Shown here: one piece after another, positions 27,003-36,390 of the stretch
Position numbering within the stretch: the first letter of the stretch is position 1
Layout: every line of letters starts with the position of its first letter
Assembly: GCA_002700305.1 (NCBI GenBank)
Contig: PACZ01000011.1
Location: forward strand, 1 to 64,000
Source of the DNA: Hyphomonas sp.
GTDB taxonomy: Bacteria; Pseudomonadota; Alphaproteobacteria; Caulobacterales; Hyphomonadaceae
Length of the DNA stretch: 64,000 nucleotides
Reading direction: 5' to 3'
The notes under the pieces: model-generated
Told to the model about the DNA's origin: nothing
The model's input: only the letters and a program-made list of their open reading frames with translations
The model's database searches: none
Made by a program: the position numbers and the translations under genes

Positions 27003-28529
27003 ATGACAGATTCCATTTTCATCGGCGGCGCAGACGCGAACGGAACCGGCAAACCGGACGTCGCACAGGAACTGCTGCTGAAGATCGCCAACCGCCACGG
27101 CCTGGTCGCCGGCGCGACCGGTACAGGCAAGACCGTCACGCTGCAGATCCTCGCCCAGGGCTTTTCCGATGCCGGCGTTCCGGTCTTCTGCGCCGATGTG
27201 AAGGGCGACCTCTCCGGCATCTGCGTGCCCGGCAGCGAGAAGCATCCGCTGCACCCGAAGCTCGTCTCCCGTGCCGAAAAAATCGGCCTGGCGGACTATT
27301 CCTATGCCGGTGCGCCGACCATTTTCTGGGATCTGTTCGGAGAGAAAGGCCACCCTGTCCGCACAACCATTTCGGAAATGGGCCCGCTGCTGCTGTCACG
27401 CCTGATGGGGCTGACCGATGCGCAGGAAGGTGTGCTGAACATTGCCTTCGAATATGCCGACGACAACGGCCTCCTCCTGCTGGATCTCAAAGACCTGCGC
27501 AAACTGCTCGCCCATATGAGCGACAAGGAAATCCGCGACGAGCTGAGCAAGGAATACGGCAACATCGCCTCGGCCTCGCTGGGCGCCCTGCAGCGCAACC
27601 TGCTGGTCATGGAACGCGAAGGGGCCGAACACTTCTTCGGGGAGCCGGCTCTTGAACTGGCGGACATGATGCGAACCACCACCGATGGCCGGGGTGTTGT
27701 CAGCGTGCTGGATTCCACTCGCCTCATCAACAGCCCGAAACTCTATTCCACCTTCCTGCTCTGGCTTTTGTCGGAACTGTTCGAACAGCTGCCGGAAGTG
27801 GGCGACCCGGACAAACCCAAACTCGTCTTCTTCTTCGACGAAGCCCACCTTCTGTTTGACGACACGCCCTCCGCCCTGCTCCAGAAAATCGAACAGGTCG
27901 TGCGCCTGATCCGCTCCAAGGGCGTCGGTGTGTTCTTCGTGACGCAGAACCCGCGCGACCTGCCGGAAAGCGTGCTGGCGCAGCTCGGCAACCGGTTCCA
28001 GCATGCCCTGCGCGCCTACACGCCGGCTGAACGCAAAGGCGTGCGCGCGGCCGCGGATTCCTTCCGTCCGAACCCCGCTTTTGACACCGAAGAAGTGATT
28101 ACGACGCTCGGTGTGGGCGAAGCGCTGGTCTCGACACTCGACGCAAAGGGCGCACCGAGCATTGTTCAGCATACGGTGGTTCGTCCGCCCGCTTCACGGC
28201 TCGGCCCGGCCGAAGATACCGAGCGCAAGAAAGTGATGAACGAGAGCCCCGTCGCAGGCAAATATGAAGGCGTGGTCGACCGCGAGTCCGCCTACGAAAT
28301 CCTCGAAGCCAAGGAAGCCAAAGCCGCCAAGGAAGCAGAGCGTCTGGCCAAGGAGGAAGAAAAAGCGAAGGAAGAGCTGGAGAAGAAAAAGGCCCGGGCA
28401 AAGAAGACATCCAGCCGGTCCCGCCGCATGTCGCCTTTGCAGAAAGCCGGCAATCAGGCCGCGCGTTCGGCGGCCCGTGAATTCACGCGTTATATCCTGC
28501 GCGGCATTCTCGGCAGCATGAAGCGCTGA
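27003..28529 (+). CDS. HerA-like DUF853 ATPase (YjgR family)
   Basis: A 508-residue P-loop ATPase of the FtsK/HerA superfamily. Walker A GATGTGKT is at 37-44, Walker [13 protein letters not shown] is near 275, and the arginine-finger region [28 protein letters not shown] is present. The C-terminal 70 residues are a Lys/Glu/Ala-rich coiled coil ending in a basic SRSRR cluster and an amphipathic tail. The cellular role of DUF853 proteins is unresolved; a DNA- or membrane-linked translocase is likely. No NurA nuclease lies beside it, so it is not a canonical HerA-NurA pair. Confidence 0.92.
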   Translation: MTDSIFIGGADANGTGKPDVAQELLLKIANRHGLVAGATGTGKTVTLQILAQGFSDAGVPVFCADVKGDLSGICVPGSEKHPLHPKLVSRAEKIGLADYSYAGAPTIFWDLFGEKGHPVRTTISEMGPLLLSRLMGLTDAQEGVLNIAFEYADDNGLLLLDLKDLRKLLAHMSDKEIRDELSKEYGNIASASLGALQRNLLVMEREGAEHFFGEPALELADMMRTTTDGRGVVSVLDSTRLINSPKLYSTFLLWLLSELFEQLPEVGDPDKPKLVFFFDEAHLLFDDTPSALLQKIEQVVRLIRSKGVGVFFVTQNPRDLPESVLAQLGNRFQHALRAYTPAERKGVRAAADSFRPNPAFDTEEVITTLGVGEALVSTLDAKGAPSIVQHTVVRPPASRLGPAEDTERKKVMNESPVAGKYEGVVDRESAYEILEAKEAKAAKEAERLAKEEEKAKEELEKKKARAKKTSSRSRRMSPLQKAGNQAARSAAREFTRYILRGILGSMKR

Positions 28530-28538
28530 CCGGGACGC

Positions 28539-29576
28539 CTAGTTCGGACGGGTGTTCGTCTCGGCGTCTTCCATCATGCCGTAATCGTCTTCATCCTCGT
28601 CCGTCATGTCTGCAGAGTCGTCATGGGATGAATGGAAGACCTGGCCTTCTTCATAGGTCTCGTCGACGGGCTGCTCTGCAAAAGCCTGCCCCTCATCCAC
28701 CACCTCATCCGTGGCGGCGAGTGCTGCGGCTTTTTTTGCGTCTTTCTCCGCCTCGGCAGCGGCGTCCTTCTCGGCTTTTTCAGCTGCCTTGGCAGCCTTG
28801 CGCGCTTCTTTCTCGGCTTGCTTGGCGGCTTTCTTCGCTGCCTTCTCCTCAGCCTTGCGCGCAGCCTCTTCCAGCTGCTCAGGTGTCTTGCGGCGGCCAA
28901 ACGGCGCGTGAACATCGGCCTTCCGGTCGTATTGCATGGAATAGTATTCGTGCGCGGTATGGGTCAGCGGCTTCGGCGTGAGGTGCAGGCCATAGGCCCG
29001 CAGGCGCTCAACCACTTCATCCCGCAGATACATGCCGGGCAGCGACTGCTGGGTGAAATTGTGCCCTTTCATCCAGTCACGGACATCCCAGGAACGGACA
29101 CGGCCCACTTCTGACGGCCGGGCGCCATTGTGCACTTCCCACATATAGAGCGTGGCGATGCCGTTGATCGTGGCATCCATCGCGTCGTCCAGCGAGTCGA
29201 CAGGATCACGGCCCTGCGCCAGCGCCGCGCGCAGCGCCATCTTGCGGGCTTCGAGTTCCTGATAAGTGTTGCCAATCACAGCCAGCGCATTGCGGTTGGC
29301 CCGGATCATGGAGGCATTCACGCCGTCCAGCTGCGGATGGCGGACCGGCAGCAGCAGGTCTGGCCCGGCCTGTTCAATGGCATGAACCTGGCCGAGTTCG
29401 GAGACAAAGCGCTGGAGATTGATCCGCAACTCATGGCTGACCCCGTCCAGGGCCGAAACAATGCCGGCCTGATGCTCTTCGCGCATGCGCCAGAGATGCC
29501 AGGCAACCAGCAGCCCCGCGGCGATCATCAGAGAGACCCCGCCGGTGATGAACGTGTAGAACTGCGATTCACTCAT
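28539..29576 (-). CDS. Membrane-anchored coiled-coil protein, hypothetical
   Basis: A 345-residue protein with one N-terminal transmembrane helix (FITGGVSLMIAAGLLVAWHLW, 9-30), a helical cytoplasmic domain to about 215, then an unusually regular Ala/Lys/Glu segment of about 60 residues (repeated EKAAKKAAKQAE-like words, 230-290), and an acidic C-terminal tail rich in Asp and Glu. The KA-rich stretch predicts a long single helix. I recognise no family. Its stop is 10 bases from that of the HerA-like ATPase, convergent. Function unknown. Confidence 0.72.
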   Translation of the reverse strand: MSESQFYTFITGGVSLMIAAGLLVAWHLWRMREEHQAGIVSALDGVSHELRINLQRFVSELGQVHAIEQAGPDLLLPVRHPQLDGVNASMIRANRNALAVIGNTYQELEARKMALRAALAQGRDPVDSLDDAMDATINGIATLYMWEVHNGARPSEVGRVRSWDVRDWMKGHNFTQQSLPGMYLRDEVVERLRAYGLHLTPKPLTHTAHEYYSMQYDRKADVHAPFGRRKTPEQLEEAARKAEEKAAKKAAKQAEKEARKAAKAAEKAEKDAAAEAEKDAKKAAALAATDEVVDEGQAFAEQPVDETYEEGQVFHSSHDDSADMTDEDEDDYGMMEDAETNTRPN

Positions 29577-29645
29577 TCTGAGCTCCCCTCCAATCAGCCC
29601 GAACGCACCAGCCCCGCGCCCGTTCAGGTTAATGGAACGGAAACC

Positions 29646-30524
29646 TTAGCCGCTGAGGGCCCGTCCCGCAATCACCTGCAACTTGTGGATCGTTTCCGGA
29701 TTCCGGGCGGCCTCCGCCGTAATCAGAGCGTAATCGAGGCAGGTATCGATCCCGTCCGGACTCGGCGTACGTTCCGTTCCGTTCAGACTTTCTGCCAGTT
29801 TTACAACGGCTTTCCGGCCGATTGCACTGTTGCGGGCCATGACTTCCAGCACATTGGTCACCGTGACCGCCTCTTCCTCTTCGCGCCAGCAATCATAATC
29901 CGTCACCATGCCCAGTACGGCATAAGGCAGCTCCGCTTCGCGGGCGAGCTTGGCCTCGGGCATCGCGGTCATGCCGATCACGTCGCAGCCCCACTGGCGA
30001 TAGAGTTTTGATTCGGCGAGCGACGAGAATTGCGGGCCTTCCATGGCGATATAGGTCCCGCCGCGATGGACCTTCGCCCCAACCGCTTCAGCCGCCTCCG
30101 CAGCCATCGCGCTGAACCGGGAGCAGACCGGGTGAGCCATGGAAACGTGCGCGACCATCCCGTCCCCGAAAAAGGTCTTGGCCCGCGCAAATGTGCGGTC
30201 AATGAACTGGTCTGCGGCCAGGAAATCTCCCGGTGCATACTGTTCCTGCAGGCTGCCGCAGGCGGAGATGGCCAGCACATCCGTGACCCCGGCCATTTTC
30301 AGCGCCGCGATGTTCGCCCGGTAAGGCACTTCGCTTGGCGACAAACGGTGGCCGCGGCCGTGGCGGGGAATGAAAACCAGATTCACATCGCCGATCCGCC
30401 CATGCACCAACGCATCGGAGGGCGCGCCCCAGGGCGTATCGACCGTCTTTTCATGCCGGTCTTCCAATCCATCGATTTCATACAGGCCGGAGCCGCCAAT
30501 GATGCCGAGGGTCCATTTGCTCAT
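29646..30524 (-). CDS. mtnP: S-methyl-5'-thioadenosine phosphorylase
   Basis: A 292-residue enzyme that phosphorolyses methylthioadenosine (polyamine/AdoMet salvage) to adenine and methylthioribose-1-phosphate. It starts LGIIGGSGLYEIDGL, and carries VFIPRHGRGHRLSPSEVPYRANI with the phosphate/sugar-site residues, the YIAMEGPQFSSLAES block and the purine-binding GMTAMPEAKLAREAE segment; the NN/DYD purine-site region reads VTDYDCW, typical of MTA specificity. Its ATG overlaps the GNAT stop (ATGA). Confidence 0.96.
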   Translation of the reverse strand: MSKWTLGIIGGSGLYEIDGLEDRHEKTVDTPWGAPSDALVHGRIGDVNLVFIPRHGRGHRLSPSEVPYRANIAALKMAGVTDVLAISACGSLQEQYAPGDFLAADQFIDRTFARAKTFFGDGMVAHVSMAHPVCSRFSAMAAEAAEAVGAKVHRGGTYIAMEGPQFSSLAESKLYRQWGCDVIGMTAMPEAKLAREAELPYAVLGMVTDYDCWREEEEAVTVTNVLEVMARNSAIGRKAVVKLAESLNGTERTPSPDGIDTCLDYALITAEAARNPETIHKLQVIAGRALSG

Positions 30525-31042
30525 GTGTTCGTCCTGAAGTGTTTGCGCATGCCGACGGGCGGCGGGGAACGCGGGTTGGGCGTGGTCAGTTCCACATCAT
30601 CCGCCAGCACGTAACCAAGACCGGCATAGAAGTCGACCAGCCTCACCTGGTCGTGACGGACCGCGAGCTGCGCGCCCTCTGCCCCGGCTTCGCGGCCGGC
30701 CGCTTCAAGGGCTTTCAGGATGACCTCTCCGAAACCGCGTTTGCGGTAGGCTTCCAGCACGCCGATCCGCTTGACCTCCATCCAGAGCCCCTGCCCTGAA
30801 GGCCCCGGCACAGGCACCCAGCGGCCGGACCCGATAGCCTCTGGCCCATCGAAGAGGATGGCGCCCCCGCCCTTCTCCAGCTGCGCGGCAACGGATTCGG
30901 GCGTTTCGGTGAAGACGGTCGATTCCTCTGACACCCGCCCGGTCCAGATCCGGCGTGTCAGCCTCTCGACGAGCGCACCTTCGGCCGGACCGGCCAGGCG
31001 GAGACTGATGCCGGACTTTCCGGCGTCAGCAGGCTCACTCAC
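30521..31042 (-). CDS. GNAT family N-acetyltransferase
   Basis: A 173-residue acetyltransferase. The acetyl-CoA-binding core LWMEVKRIGVLEAYRKRGFGEVILKALEAAGREAG has the Q/RxxGxG/A signature in the form RKRGFG, and DFYAGLGYVLADD matches motif B. The start is taken as GTG at 31042, which overlaps the stop of the preceding gene by eight bases; a longer frame would run deep into that gene. The substrate is unknown. It links the upstream membrane protein gene to mtnP in one operon. Confidence 0.87.
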   Translation of the reverse strand: MSEPADAGKSGISLRLAGPAEGALVERLTRRIWTGRVSEESTVFTETPESVAAQLEKGGGAILFDGPEAIGSGRWVPVPGPSGQGLWMEVKRIGVLEAYRKRGFGEVILKALEAAGREAGAEGAQLAVRHDQVRLVDFYAGLGYVLADDVELTTPNPRSPPPVGMRKHFRTNT

Positions 31043-31571
31043 AAACGGCCCTGACAATCGCTTTGGAGAAGTGGTCTTCGGTTCGCAGGAACTCCACGAA
31101 GCAGGTTCCATCTTCGGACGTGTGGATATGCGCTCCGATCGGGAATAGTCCCTCCTGGCCATTTATGGTCATGGTGTAGCCCTTGGTGGTCCGGTCGAGG
31201 TAGCTCATGCTCACCCGCTCGCCATTCCCCATCACGATGGTCTTGGTCTCTTTTGCGGGGATCGCGATGCCTTCATCCGTCAGCAGGACACCGTCCACAT
31301 TGGGCAATTCCAACCCTGCTGCCTTTTCGGCGACCTTGCGGCTGATCTGGTCTGCGCGGTTCAGCACGTCGACAGCATCGCCGGCCGAGGATGGGTCAAT
31401 ATCCTGTATTTTTTCAAGGTTTTCAGCGATGCGATCAAGCGATGACGCCATGCCCGAAAGGGATTTGGGAGACGTATCGCCCAGGGCAAACAGAACACCC
31501 AGGCCACCCACAAGGGCCCCGCCAATCGCCCCGGCAGCATTCGCAATACTCAAGAACTTACCTTCAGCCAT
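31035..31571 (-). CDS. Hypothetical membrane-anchored protein
   Basis: A 178-residue protein with a glycine-rich hydrophobic N terminus (ANAAGAIGGALVGGLGVLFAL, 9-29) that could be a signal anchor, then a soluble domain with a short helical repeat and a beta-rich end (TKGYTMTINGQEGLFPIG). I know no family. The start at 31571 follows GGAGGGAAAG, a strong ribosome site. First gene of the operon with GNAT and mtnP. Confidence 0.7.
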   Translation of the reverse strand: MAEGKFLSIANAAGAIGGALVGGLGVLFALGDTSPKSLSGMASSLDRIAENLEKIQDIDPSSAGDAVDVLNRADQISRKVAEKAAGLELPNVDGVLLTDEGIAIPAKETKTIVMGNGERVSMSYLDRTTKGYTMTINGQEGLFPIGAHIHTSEDGTCFVEFLRTEDHFSKAIVRAVCE

Positions 31572-31626
31572 CTTTCCCTCCACCTGAGGGCCGGAAAGAT
31601 AAGAGCGGAGATGCCGGGCCCGCAAG

Positions 31627-31655
31627 AAAAAAGCCCCGGAAAAACCGGGGCTTTT
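31627..31655 (-). terminator. Intrinsic terminator of the petABC operon
   Basis: AGCCCCGG (31632-31639) and CCGGGGCT (31645-31652) form a perfect stem with an A-rich loop; on the minus strand it is followed by a T-run of six. It lies 28 bases beyond the petC stop. TTTT on the other side makes it possibly bidirectional. Confidence 0.9.
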
Positions 31656-31682
31656 CTGATCTGACTGACTGGCGAGAGGCGC

Positions 31683-32624
31683 CTAGTGTTCGATCTTCCG
31701 CCAGATCTGCTTGTAGGAGAACCACAGCAGGACAGCGAGGATGAGGAGGTAGGCCATCACAGCCAGGCCGAGCGACTTGCGGTGCTCCTGCTTCGGCTCA
31801 CCGGCCCAGGCCAGGAACTGAGCGACGTCATAGGCCATCTGATCAACCGTTGCCTCGGTGCCGTCCATATACTCGACGCGGCCTTCGATCAGCTGCGGCG
31901 GCATGGCCAGGAAGCCACCTTTCGGCGGGTGACGCGGGTCACCGTCGAAGTTCGGCGTCGTGTCGCCGGCCATGTACGGGTTGTAGTACTGGCCAGGGTT
32001 CAGCTTCAGGAAGCCTTCGCCGTGCTCGCCGCCATGGCCGCCCATTTTCGACATGTCGACATAGGTTGCCGTCTCGCCGTCGACTTCACGCTCAACGAGC
32101 GCGTCGTCGTGCGGGTAGCCCGACAGGAGGTGGTAGACATAGCTGGCACCGCCATGGCGGGCCTTGGTGATGACCGACAGATCCGGCGGTGCTGCGCCGC
32201 CATTCGCTGCGCGGGCTGCTTCCACGTTCGCATACGGGCTGCGGAACGTGTCAGCAGGCGTGGCCGGACGAAAATCGAAATCGCCAACATCGTTCGGCGT
32301 CGGGCTCAGAATTTCGTTCTCGGCTGCCAGGGCTTTCACGAACGGGTTGTCGTTCGGGTTCGGATAGGCCGGATCGTAGAACGGACCGCCCGGCTCACCG
32401 AGGTTCCGGTAGCTCATCAGCTTCATCGAGTGACACGAAGAACAGACCTGATGATACACCTGATAACCGCGCTGCAGCGAGGCCTGGTCGAACTGGCCCG
32501 TCGGGCCTTCGAACGGCCAGCCGCCTTCAGGCGGGTGCGGGTGTTCCGCGCCGCCGGCGGCGTGTGCCGCGGCGGTGAAGATGAGTCCGGCCAGGCCGGC
32601 GGTGAGGAGTCGAAGCGCTTTCAT
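31683..32624 (-). CDS. petC: Ubiquinol-cytochrome c reductase, cytochrome c1 subunit
   Basis: A 313-residue electron carrier of the bc1 complex, periplasmic with a signal peptide (LIFTAAAHA cleavage near 22) and a C-terminal anchor helix (AYLLILAVLLWFSYK). The heme-binding CSSCH is near residue 61, and the axial-ligand region is probably GGFLAMPPQLIEG. Somewhat longer than common alphaproteobacterial c1 because of a Gly/His-rich insert around MGGHGGEHGEGF (about 200-212). It passes electrons from the Rieske protein to cytochrome c. Last gene of petABC. Confidence 0.96.
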   Translation of the reverse strand: MKALRLLTAGLAGLIFTAAAHAAGGAEHPHPPEGGWPFEGPTGQFDQASLQRGYQVYHQVCSSCHSMKLMSYRNLGEPGGPFYDPAYPNPNDNPFVKALAAENEILSPTPNDVGDFDFRPATPADTFRSPYANVEAARAANGGAAPPDLSVITKARHGGASYVYHLLSGYPHDDALVEREVDGETATYVDMSKMGGHGGEHGEGFLKLNPGQYYNPYMAGDTTPNFDGDPRHPPKGGFLAMPPQLIEGRVEYMDGTEATVDQMAYDVAQFLAWAGEPKQEHRKSLGLAVMAYLLILAVLLWFSYKQIWRKIEH

Positions 32625-32639
32625 GGTTCCCCTGGCTCC

Positions 32640-34100
32640 CTATTCCGCCGGAATGGCGGTCGCCGTCGACGCCTTGTGGCGTTTCAGGATCGATTTGTGG
32701 ATGGATTCCGGCACGTCTTTCGGCTTCTCGGTCAGGCCGATGAAGAACAGGACGATGAAGTAGCCGAAGTAGCAGAAGGTCAGGATCAGCGAGAGATGCT
32801 TGAACTGGAAGGTCGGTGCCGGCACGGCCGACAGCGACGGGCTGGCATCGGCCGGCAGCGTTTCCATGAAGCTTTTCGCGTCTTCATAGGCTTCACCGCC
32901 GCCTTTGTACTCGCTCGTCACTTCCGAACCGTTCTCGGAATAAGTGACAACCAGCGTCGGCGGGCCCTGAAGTGCCTTGATCACCGGATCCGTCGGCACG
33001 GACGCACCGCACCAGCCGAGCAGAATGCAGGTCGCCACGAAACCGAAGAAGAACTGCTTGGCCACCGGACGGTAGCGCATGGACTTCACTTTCGACGTGT
33101 CGAGCCATGGCAGCACGAACAGAACGGCGATCGCTGCGAACATGAAGATCACGCCGAGCAGCTTGGCCGGGATCGGGCCGAGGTCGAAGGTGATGGCACG
33201 CAGGATCGCGTAGAACGGCAGCAGGTACCATTCCGGCACGATGTGCGCAGGCGTCACCAGCGGGTTGGCTTCGATATAGTTGTCAGCGTGGCCCAGAACG
33301 TTCGGCGCGTAGAAGACGAACACCGCGAACATGATGAGGAAGATGACGATCGCGAAGGCGTCCTTCACCGTGTAGTACGGGTGGAACGGAACCGTTTCCT
33401 TCTCGACGTCCTGAACTTCAACACCGGTCGGGTTGTTGTTACCAGGCACGTGCAGCGCCCAGATGTGCAGGATCACGACAGCAGCAATCATGAACGGCAG
33501 CAGATAGTGCAGCGAGAAGAAGCGCTGCAGCGTCTGGTTACCGATCGACGGTCCACCAAGGATCCAGGTCTGCAGGCTTTCGCCGATCAGCGGGATCGCA
33601 CCGAACAGGCCGGTGATCACGTTGGCGCCGTGGAAGGACATCTGGCCCCATGGCAGCATGTAGCCAAGGAACGCCGTGGCCATCATCAGAAGATAGATCA
33701 CACAGCCGAGGATCCAGAGAATCTCGCGGGGCGCCTTGTACGATCCGTAATAGAGACCGCGGAACATGTGGATGTAGACCGCGAGGAAGAACATCGATGC
33801 GCCATTGGCGTGGATGTAACGCAGCAGCCAGCCATAAGGCACATCGCGCATGATGCGCTCAACCGAAGCAAAAGCGCCATCGACGCTGGCTTCGTAGTGC
33901 ATGGCCAGAATGATGCCTGTGATGATCTGCACAGCAAGGCAGACCGCCAGAATGCCGCCGAACGTGTACCAGTAGTTCAGGTTCTTCGGAGTCGGGAAAT
34001 TGATCGCCGTGTCCTGGGCAAACCGGATGATCGGCAGGCGCGAGTCGAGCCAGCGGGTAAACCCGTTGGTCGGGGTGTAGGAGGATTCGTGTCCGCTCAT
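32640..34100 (-). CDS. petB: Ubiquinol-cytochrome c reductase, cytochrome b subunit
   Basis: A 486-residue, eight-helix membrane subunit that carries hemes bL and bH and the Qo and Qi quinone sites. Characteristic segments are [42 protein letters not shown] and the Qo-site [15 protein letters not shown] periplasmic insert of about 55-60 residues lies between the seventh and eighth helices (371-435, nucleotides 32796-32990); in the usual protein this loop is about ten residues. The last helix and the tail ([13 protein letters not shown]) are otherwise normal, so it is an in-frame expansion rather than a frameshift. Confidence 0.97.
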   Translation of the reverse strand: MSGHESSYTPTNGFTRWLDSRLPIIRFAQDTAINFPTPKNLNYWYTFGGILAVCLAVQIITGIILAMHYEASVDGAFASVERIMRDVPYGWLLRYIHANGASMFFLAVYIHMFRGLYYGSYKAPREILWILGCVIYLLMMATAFLGYMLPWGQMSFHGANVITGLFGAIPLIGESLQTWILGGPSIGNQTLQRFFSLHYLLPFMIAAVVILHIWALHVPGNNNPTGVEVQDVEKETVPFHPYYTVKDAFAIVIFLIMFAVFVFYAPNVLGHADNYIEANPLVTPAHIVPEWYLLPFYAILRAITFDLGPIPAKLLGVIFMFAAIAVLFVLPWLDTSKVKSMRYRPVAKQFFFGFVATCILLGWCGASVPTDPVIKALQGPPTLVVTYSENGSEVTSEYKGGGEAYEDAKSFMETLPADASPSLSAVPAPTFQFKHLSLILTFCYFGYFIVLFFIGLTEKPKDVPESIHKSILKRHKASTATAIPAE

Positions 34101-34112
34101 GTCCTACCGTCC

Positions 34113-34685
34113 TTACAGCGAGATGTTGACCACGGTGTCCGACACATAGGTGTAGTTCGGAACCGGAAGATTGAGAGGCGCAGGGCCTTTGCGGATGCGG
34201 CCGGACGTATCGTATTCCGAACCGTGGCAAGGGCAGTACCAGCCGCCATATTCGCCAGTGTTGCCCTGAGCCGGCCCGACGGGCACACAGCCAAGGTGCG
34301 TACAGGCGCCTGACGTGATCAGGATGGCGCGGTTAAGCTCGCCGTTCTGCATCGGGCGCAGACGCTCGTCATCCGTCTCCGGGTCACGCAGGGATTTGAC
34401 GTCCACCGCTTCAGCGGCAGCAATCTCGGCCGGCGTACGGTGGCGGATGAAGAAGGGCTTGCCGCCGATGAGCACGCGAATTTCGCTGCCCAGCGGAATC
34501 TTGGAGATATCGACGTCCAGGGCCGATGCGGCCTTGGTATCTGCTGCCGGGTTCCACTGGTCGACAGCGACCCAGCCGAACATGGCAGCACCGCCGAAAG
34601 CTGCCGCTCCCGTCGCGATGTGGATAAAGTTACGGCGGTCCTCGTCAACAGCACCGCCGTGCTCAAGTGATGTCTGATCGGTCAC
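34113..34685 (-). CDS. petA: Ubiquinol-cytochrome c reductase, Rieske iron-sulfur subunit
   Basis: A 190-residue 2Fe-2S protein of the bc1 complex. The cluster ligands are in CTHLGCVPVG and CPCHGSEYD. An N-terminal Tat-type motif DRRNFIHIATG with a hydrophobic anchor (about 16-40) matches the membrane-tethered Rieske subunits exported folded. It heads petABC, 12 bases ahead of petB, and is divergent from hemF. Confidence 0.97.
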   Translation of the reverse strand: MTDQTSLEHGGAVDEDRRNFIHIATGAAAFGGAAMFGWVAVDQWNPAADTKAASALDVDISKIPLGSEIRVLIGGKPFFIRHRTPAEIAAAEAVDVKSLRDPETDDERLRPMQNGELNRAILITSGACTHLGCVPVGPAQGNTGEYGGWYCPCHGSEYDTSGRIRKGPAPLNLPVPNYTYVSDTVVNISL

Positions 34686-34813
34686 GCTTTTCCCGTCCTC
34701 AACAGGCAGAGTTCTGGCCCCGTATTACAGAACCCCGCCCCCTCGCACATTGCGGCAAGTGGGCGCGGGCCAGCCCCCTGAGATACACTGAAAAAGGGCG
34801 TTATCCTGACTTG

Positions 34814-34852
34814 AGCCCTGTGACAACAGGGGGCTTGCAAGCTGTGCAGCTT
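34814..34852. promoter_or_regulatory. Cluster of palindromes between petA and hemF
   Basis: CCCTGTGACAACAGGG (34816-34831, perfect inverted repeat with 4-base centre), GCTTGCAAGC (34833-34842, perfect) and AAGCTGTGCAGCTT (34839-34852, near perfect) overlap within 40 bases. This is the divergent control region of petABC and hemF. No match to a canonical FNR or RegA motif was evident. Confidence 0.4.
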
Positions 34853-34871
34853 AGGCCACAAGACAAATCCC

Positions 34872-35756
34872 ATGACGATCACCGATCCCGAAACCCAAAA
34901 ACAGCGCGCACGCGACTGGTTCCGTGCCCTCCAGGAAGACATCTGCAGCCGCTTCGAGGCCATCGAGCAAGCGGCTGAACCGCCCTTGTACCGGGGCGAT
35001 CCGGGCAAATTCGAGCTGACGGAATGGAAGCGCGGCGATGGCACCGAAGATCTGGGCGGCGGCCGGATGGGCCTGATGCGCGGCAAGGTCTTCGAGAAGG
35101 TCGGCGTCCACTTTTCCGAAGTTTTCGGTACGTTTTCAGAGGCTTTCGCTGCACAAATTCCCGGCGCGGACCAGTCCGGCGGGCGATTCTGGGCCTCTGG
35201 GCTCTCCCTGATTGCCCATCCGCGCAACCCGCATGTGCCGGCGGCCCACATGAACACCCGCATGCTGGTGACCAGCCAGAGCTGGTTCGGCGGCGGCGGG
35301 GATCTCAATCCCCTGCTGGACTACCAGCGCGACCAGGCCTTCGAAGATTCTGTGGAATTCCACGCCGCCATGAAAGCAGCCTGCGATGTCCACCCCGGCG
35401 CCGACCATGCGCTGATGAAGGAAACCTGCGACAATTATTTCCACCTTGCTCACCGGGATGAACCGCGCGGCACCGGGGGCATCTTCTATGACCGGTTCAA
35501 TACCGGCGACTGGGATGCGGATTTCGCCTTCACCCGGGAAGTCGGCATGCAGTTCGCGGACATCTATCCGAAACTGGTGCGCAAGCGGTTCCGTCAGGCC
35601 TGGAGCGAAGCCGAACGCGAGGAACAGCTGATCCAGCGCGGCCGATATGTGGAGTTCAACCTGCTTTATGACCGCGGCACGACCTTCGGCCTGAAGACCG
35701 GCGGCAATGTGACGAGCATTCTCTCTTCGATGCCGCCCGTCGTGAAGTGGCCCTGA
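34872..35756 (+). CDS. hemF: Oxygen-dependent coproporphyrinogen III oxidase
   Basis: A 294-residue cytosolic enzyme converting coproporphyrinogen III to protoporphyrinogen IX in heme synthesis, using O2. Family segments include [45 protein letters not shown] and [21 protein letters not shown]; the length is typical. Placed head-to-head with the bc1 operon, which needs heme; a shared control region is plausible. Confidence 0.96.
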   Translation: MTITDPETQKQRARDWFRALQEDICSRFEAIEQAAEPPLYRGDPGKFELTEWKRGDGTEDLGGGRMGLMRGKVFEKVGVHFSEVFGTFSEAFAAQIPGADQSGGRFWASGLSLIAHPRNPHVPAAHMNTRMLVTSQSWFGGGGDLNPLLDYQRDQAFEDSVEFHAAMKAACDVHPGADHALMKETCDNYFHLAHRDEPRGTGGIFYDRFNTGDWDADFAFTREVGMQFADIYPKLVRKRFRQAWSEAEREEQLIQRGRYVEFNLLYDRGTTFGLKTGGNVTSILSSMPPVVKWP

Positions 35757-35892
35757 CCGGCCAGTAACCGGCCTGTAAATCTGGCAGTCGCGCCTGATCC
35801 GCAGTCAGTCCCTCCACTCGGACGGGAAGGAATTCCCGCGCTTGGAGTACGCCGGAGACGTTTTCCTGTTTTCCAATATAATGAGAGGCCTG

Positions 35893-36390
35893 ATGGTGGA
35901 CGACAGCCGGGCCCCTCCCTGGGGCGCCAGCCTGGTGCTGGTGCTGGCGACGGCTATGGCCGGCGCTACGGGTGGAATTGTCACCCGGTCCGGCAAGCCG
36001 CTCTGGTATTCCAGCCTGCAAAAATCTGCCCTGACCCCGCCCGACTGGGTGTTCGGCGTTGTCTGGCCGGGTCTGTTTTCCCTGATGACGCTAAGCGCCC
36101 TCCTGGTGCTGTGGCGGGCGAAGAGCCTTCACGCAGCCAGCCGCCCCATGGGCATCTATTTTGCGATGCTGATGGTGAATGTCGGCTGGAGCCTGTTTTT
36201 CTTCGGGCTGAAACAGGTCGAGCTCTCGCTTGGCGTGCTGATGGCGCTCTGGCTGCTGATCCTGGCCATGATGGGCGAATTCGGGCGCATTTCGAAAGCC
36301 GCGGCCTGGCTCCAGCTGCCTTACCTGCTCTGGGTCAGCTTCGCAGGCTATCTGAACCTTTATATCTGGTCGGCTAATCCGGCTGGCTAA
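35893..36390 (+). CDS. tspO: TspO/MBR family tryptophan-rich sensory protein
   Basis: A 165-residue membrane protein with five helices. The signature KSALTPPDWVFGVVWP (tryptophan-rich loop 1) and the second-half blocks NVGWSLFFFGLKQVELS and YLLWVSFAGYLNLYIW match TspO, which binds porphyrins and in purple bacteria modulates heme/photosynthesis gene expression. Its position downstream of hemF agrees with a porphyrin-linked role. Start at 35893 is chosen because AGAGG lies four bases before it. Its 3' end overlaps the convergent CCA gene by 17 bases. Confidence 0.92.
   Translation: MVDDSRAPPWGASLVLVLATAMAGATGGIVTRSGKPLWYSSLQKSALTPPDWVFGVVWPGLFSLMTLSALLVLWRAKSLHAASRPMGIYFAMLMVNVGWSLFFFGLKQVELSLGVLMALWLLILAMMGEFGRISKAAAWLQLPYLLWVSFAGYLNLYIWSANPAG

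Noticed and set aside
31686-34313. Plus-strand frame of 875 codons
   Set aside because: Opposite petABC, whose heme and Fe-S motifs are unmistakable.
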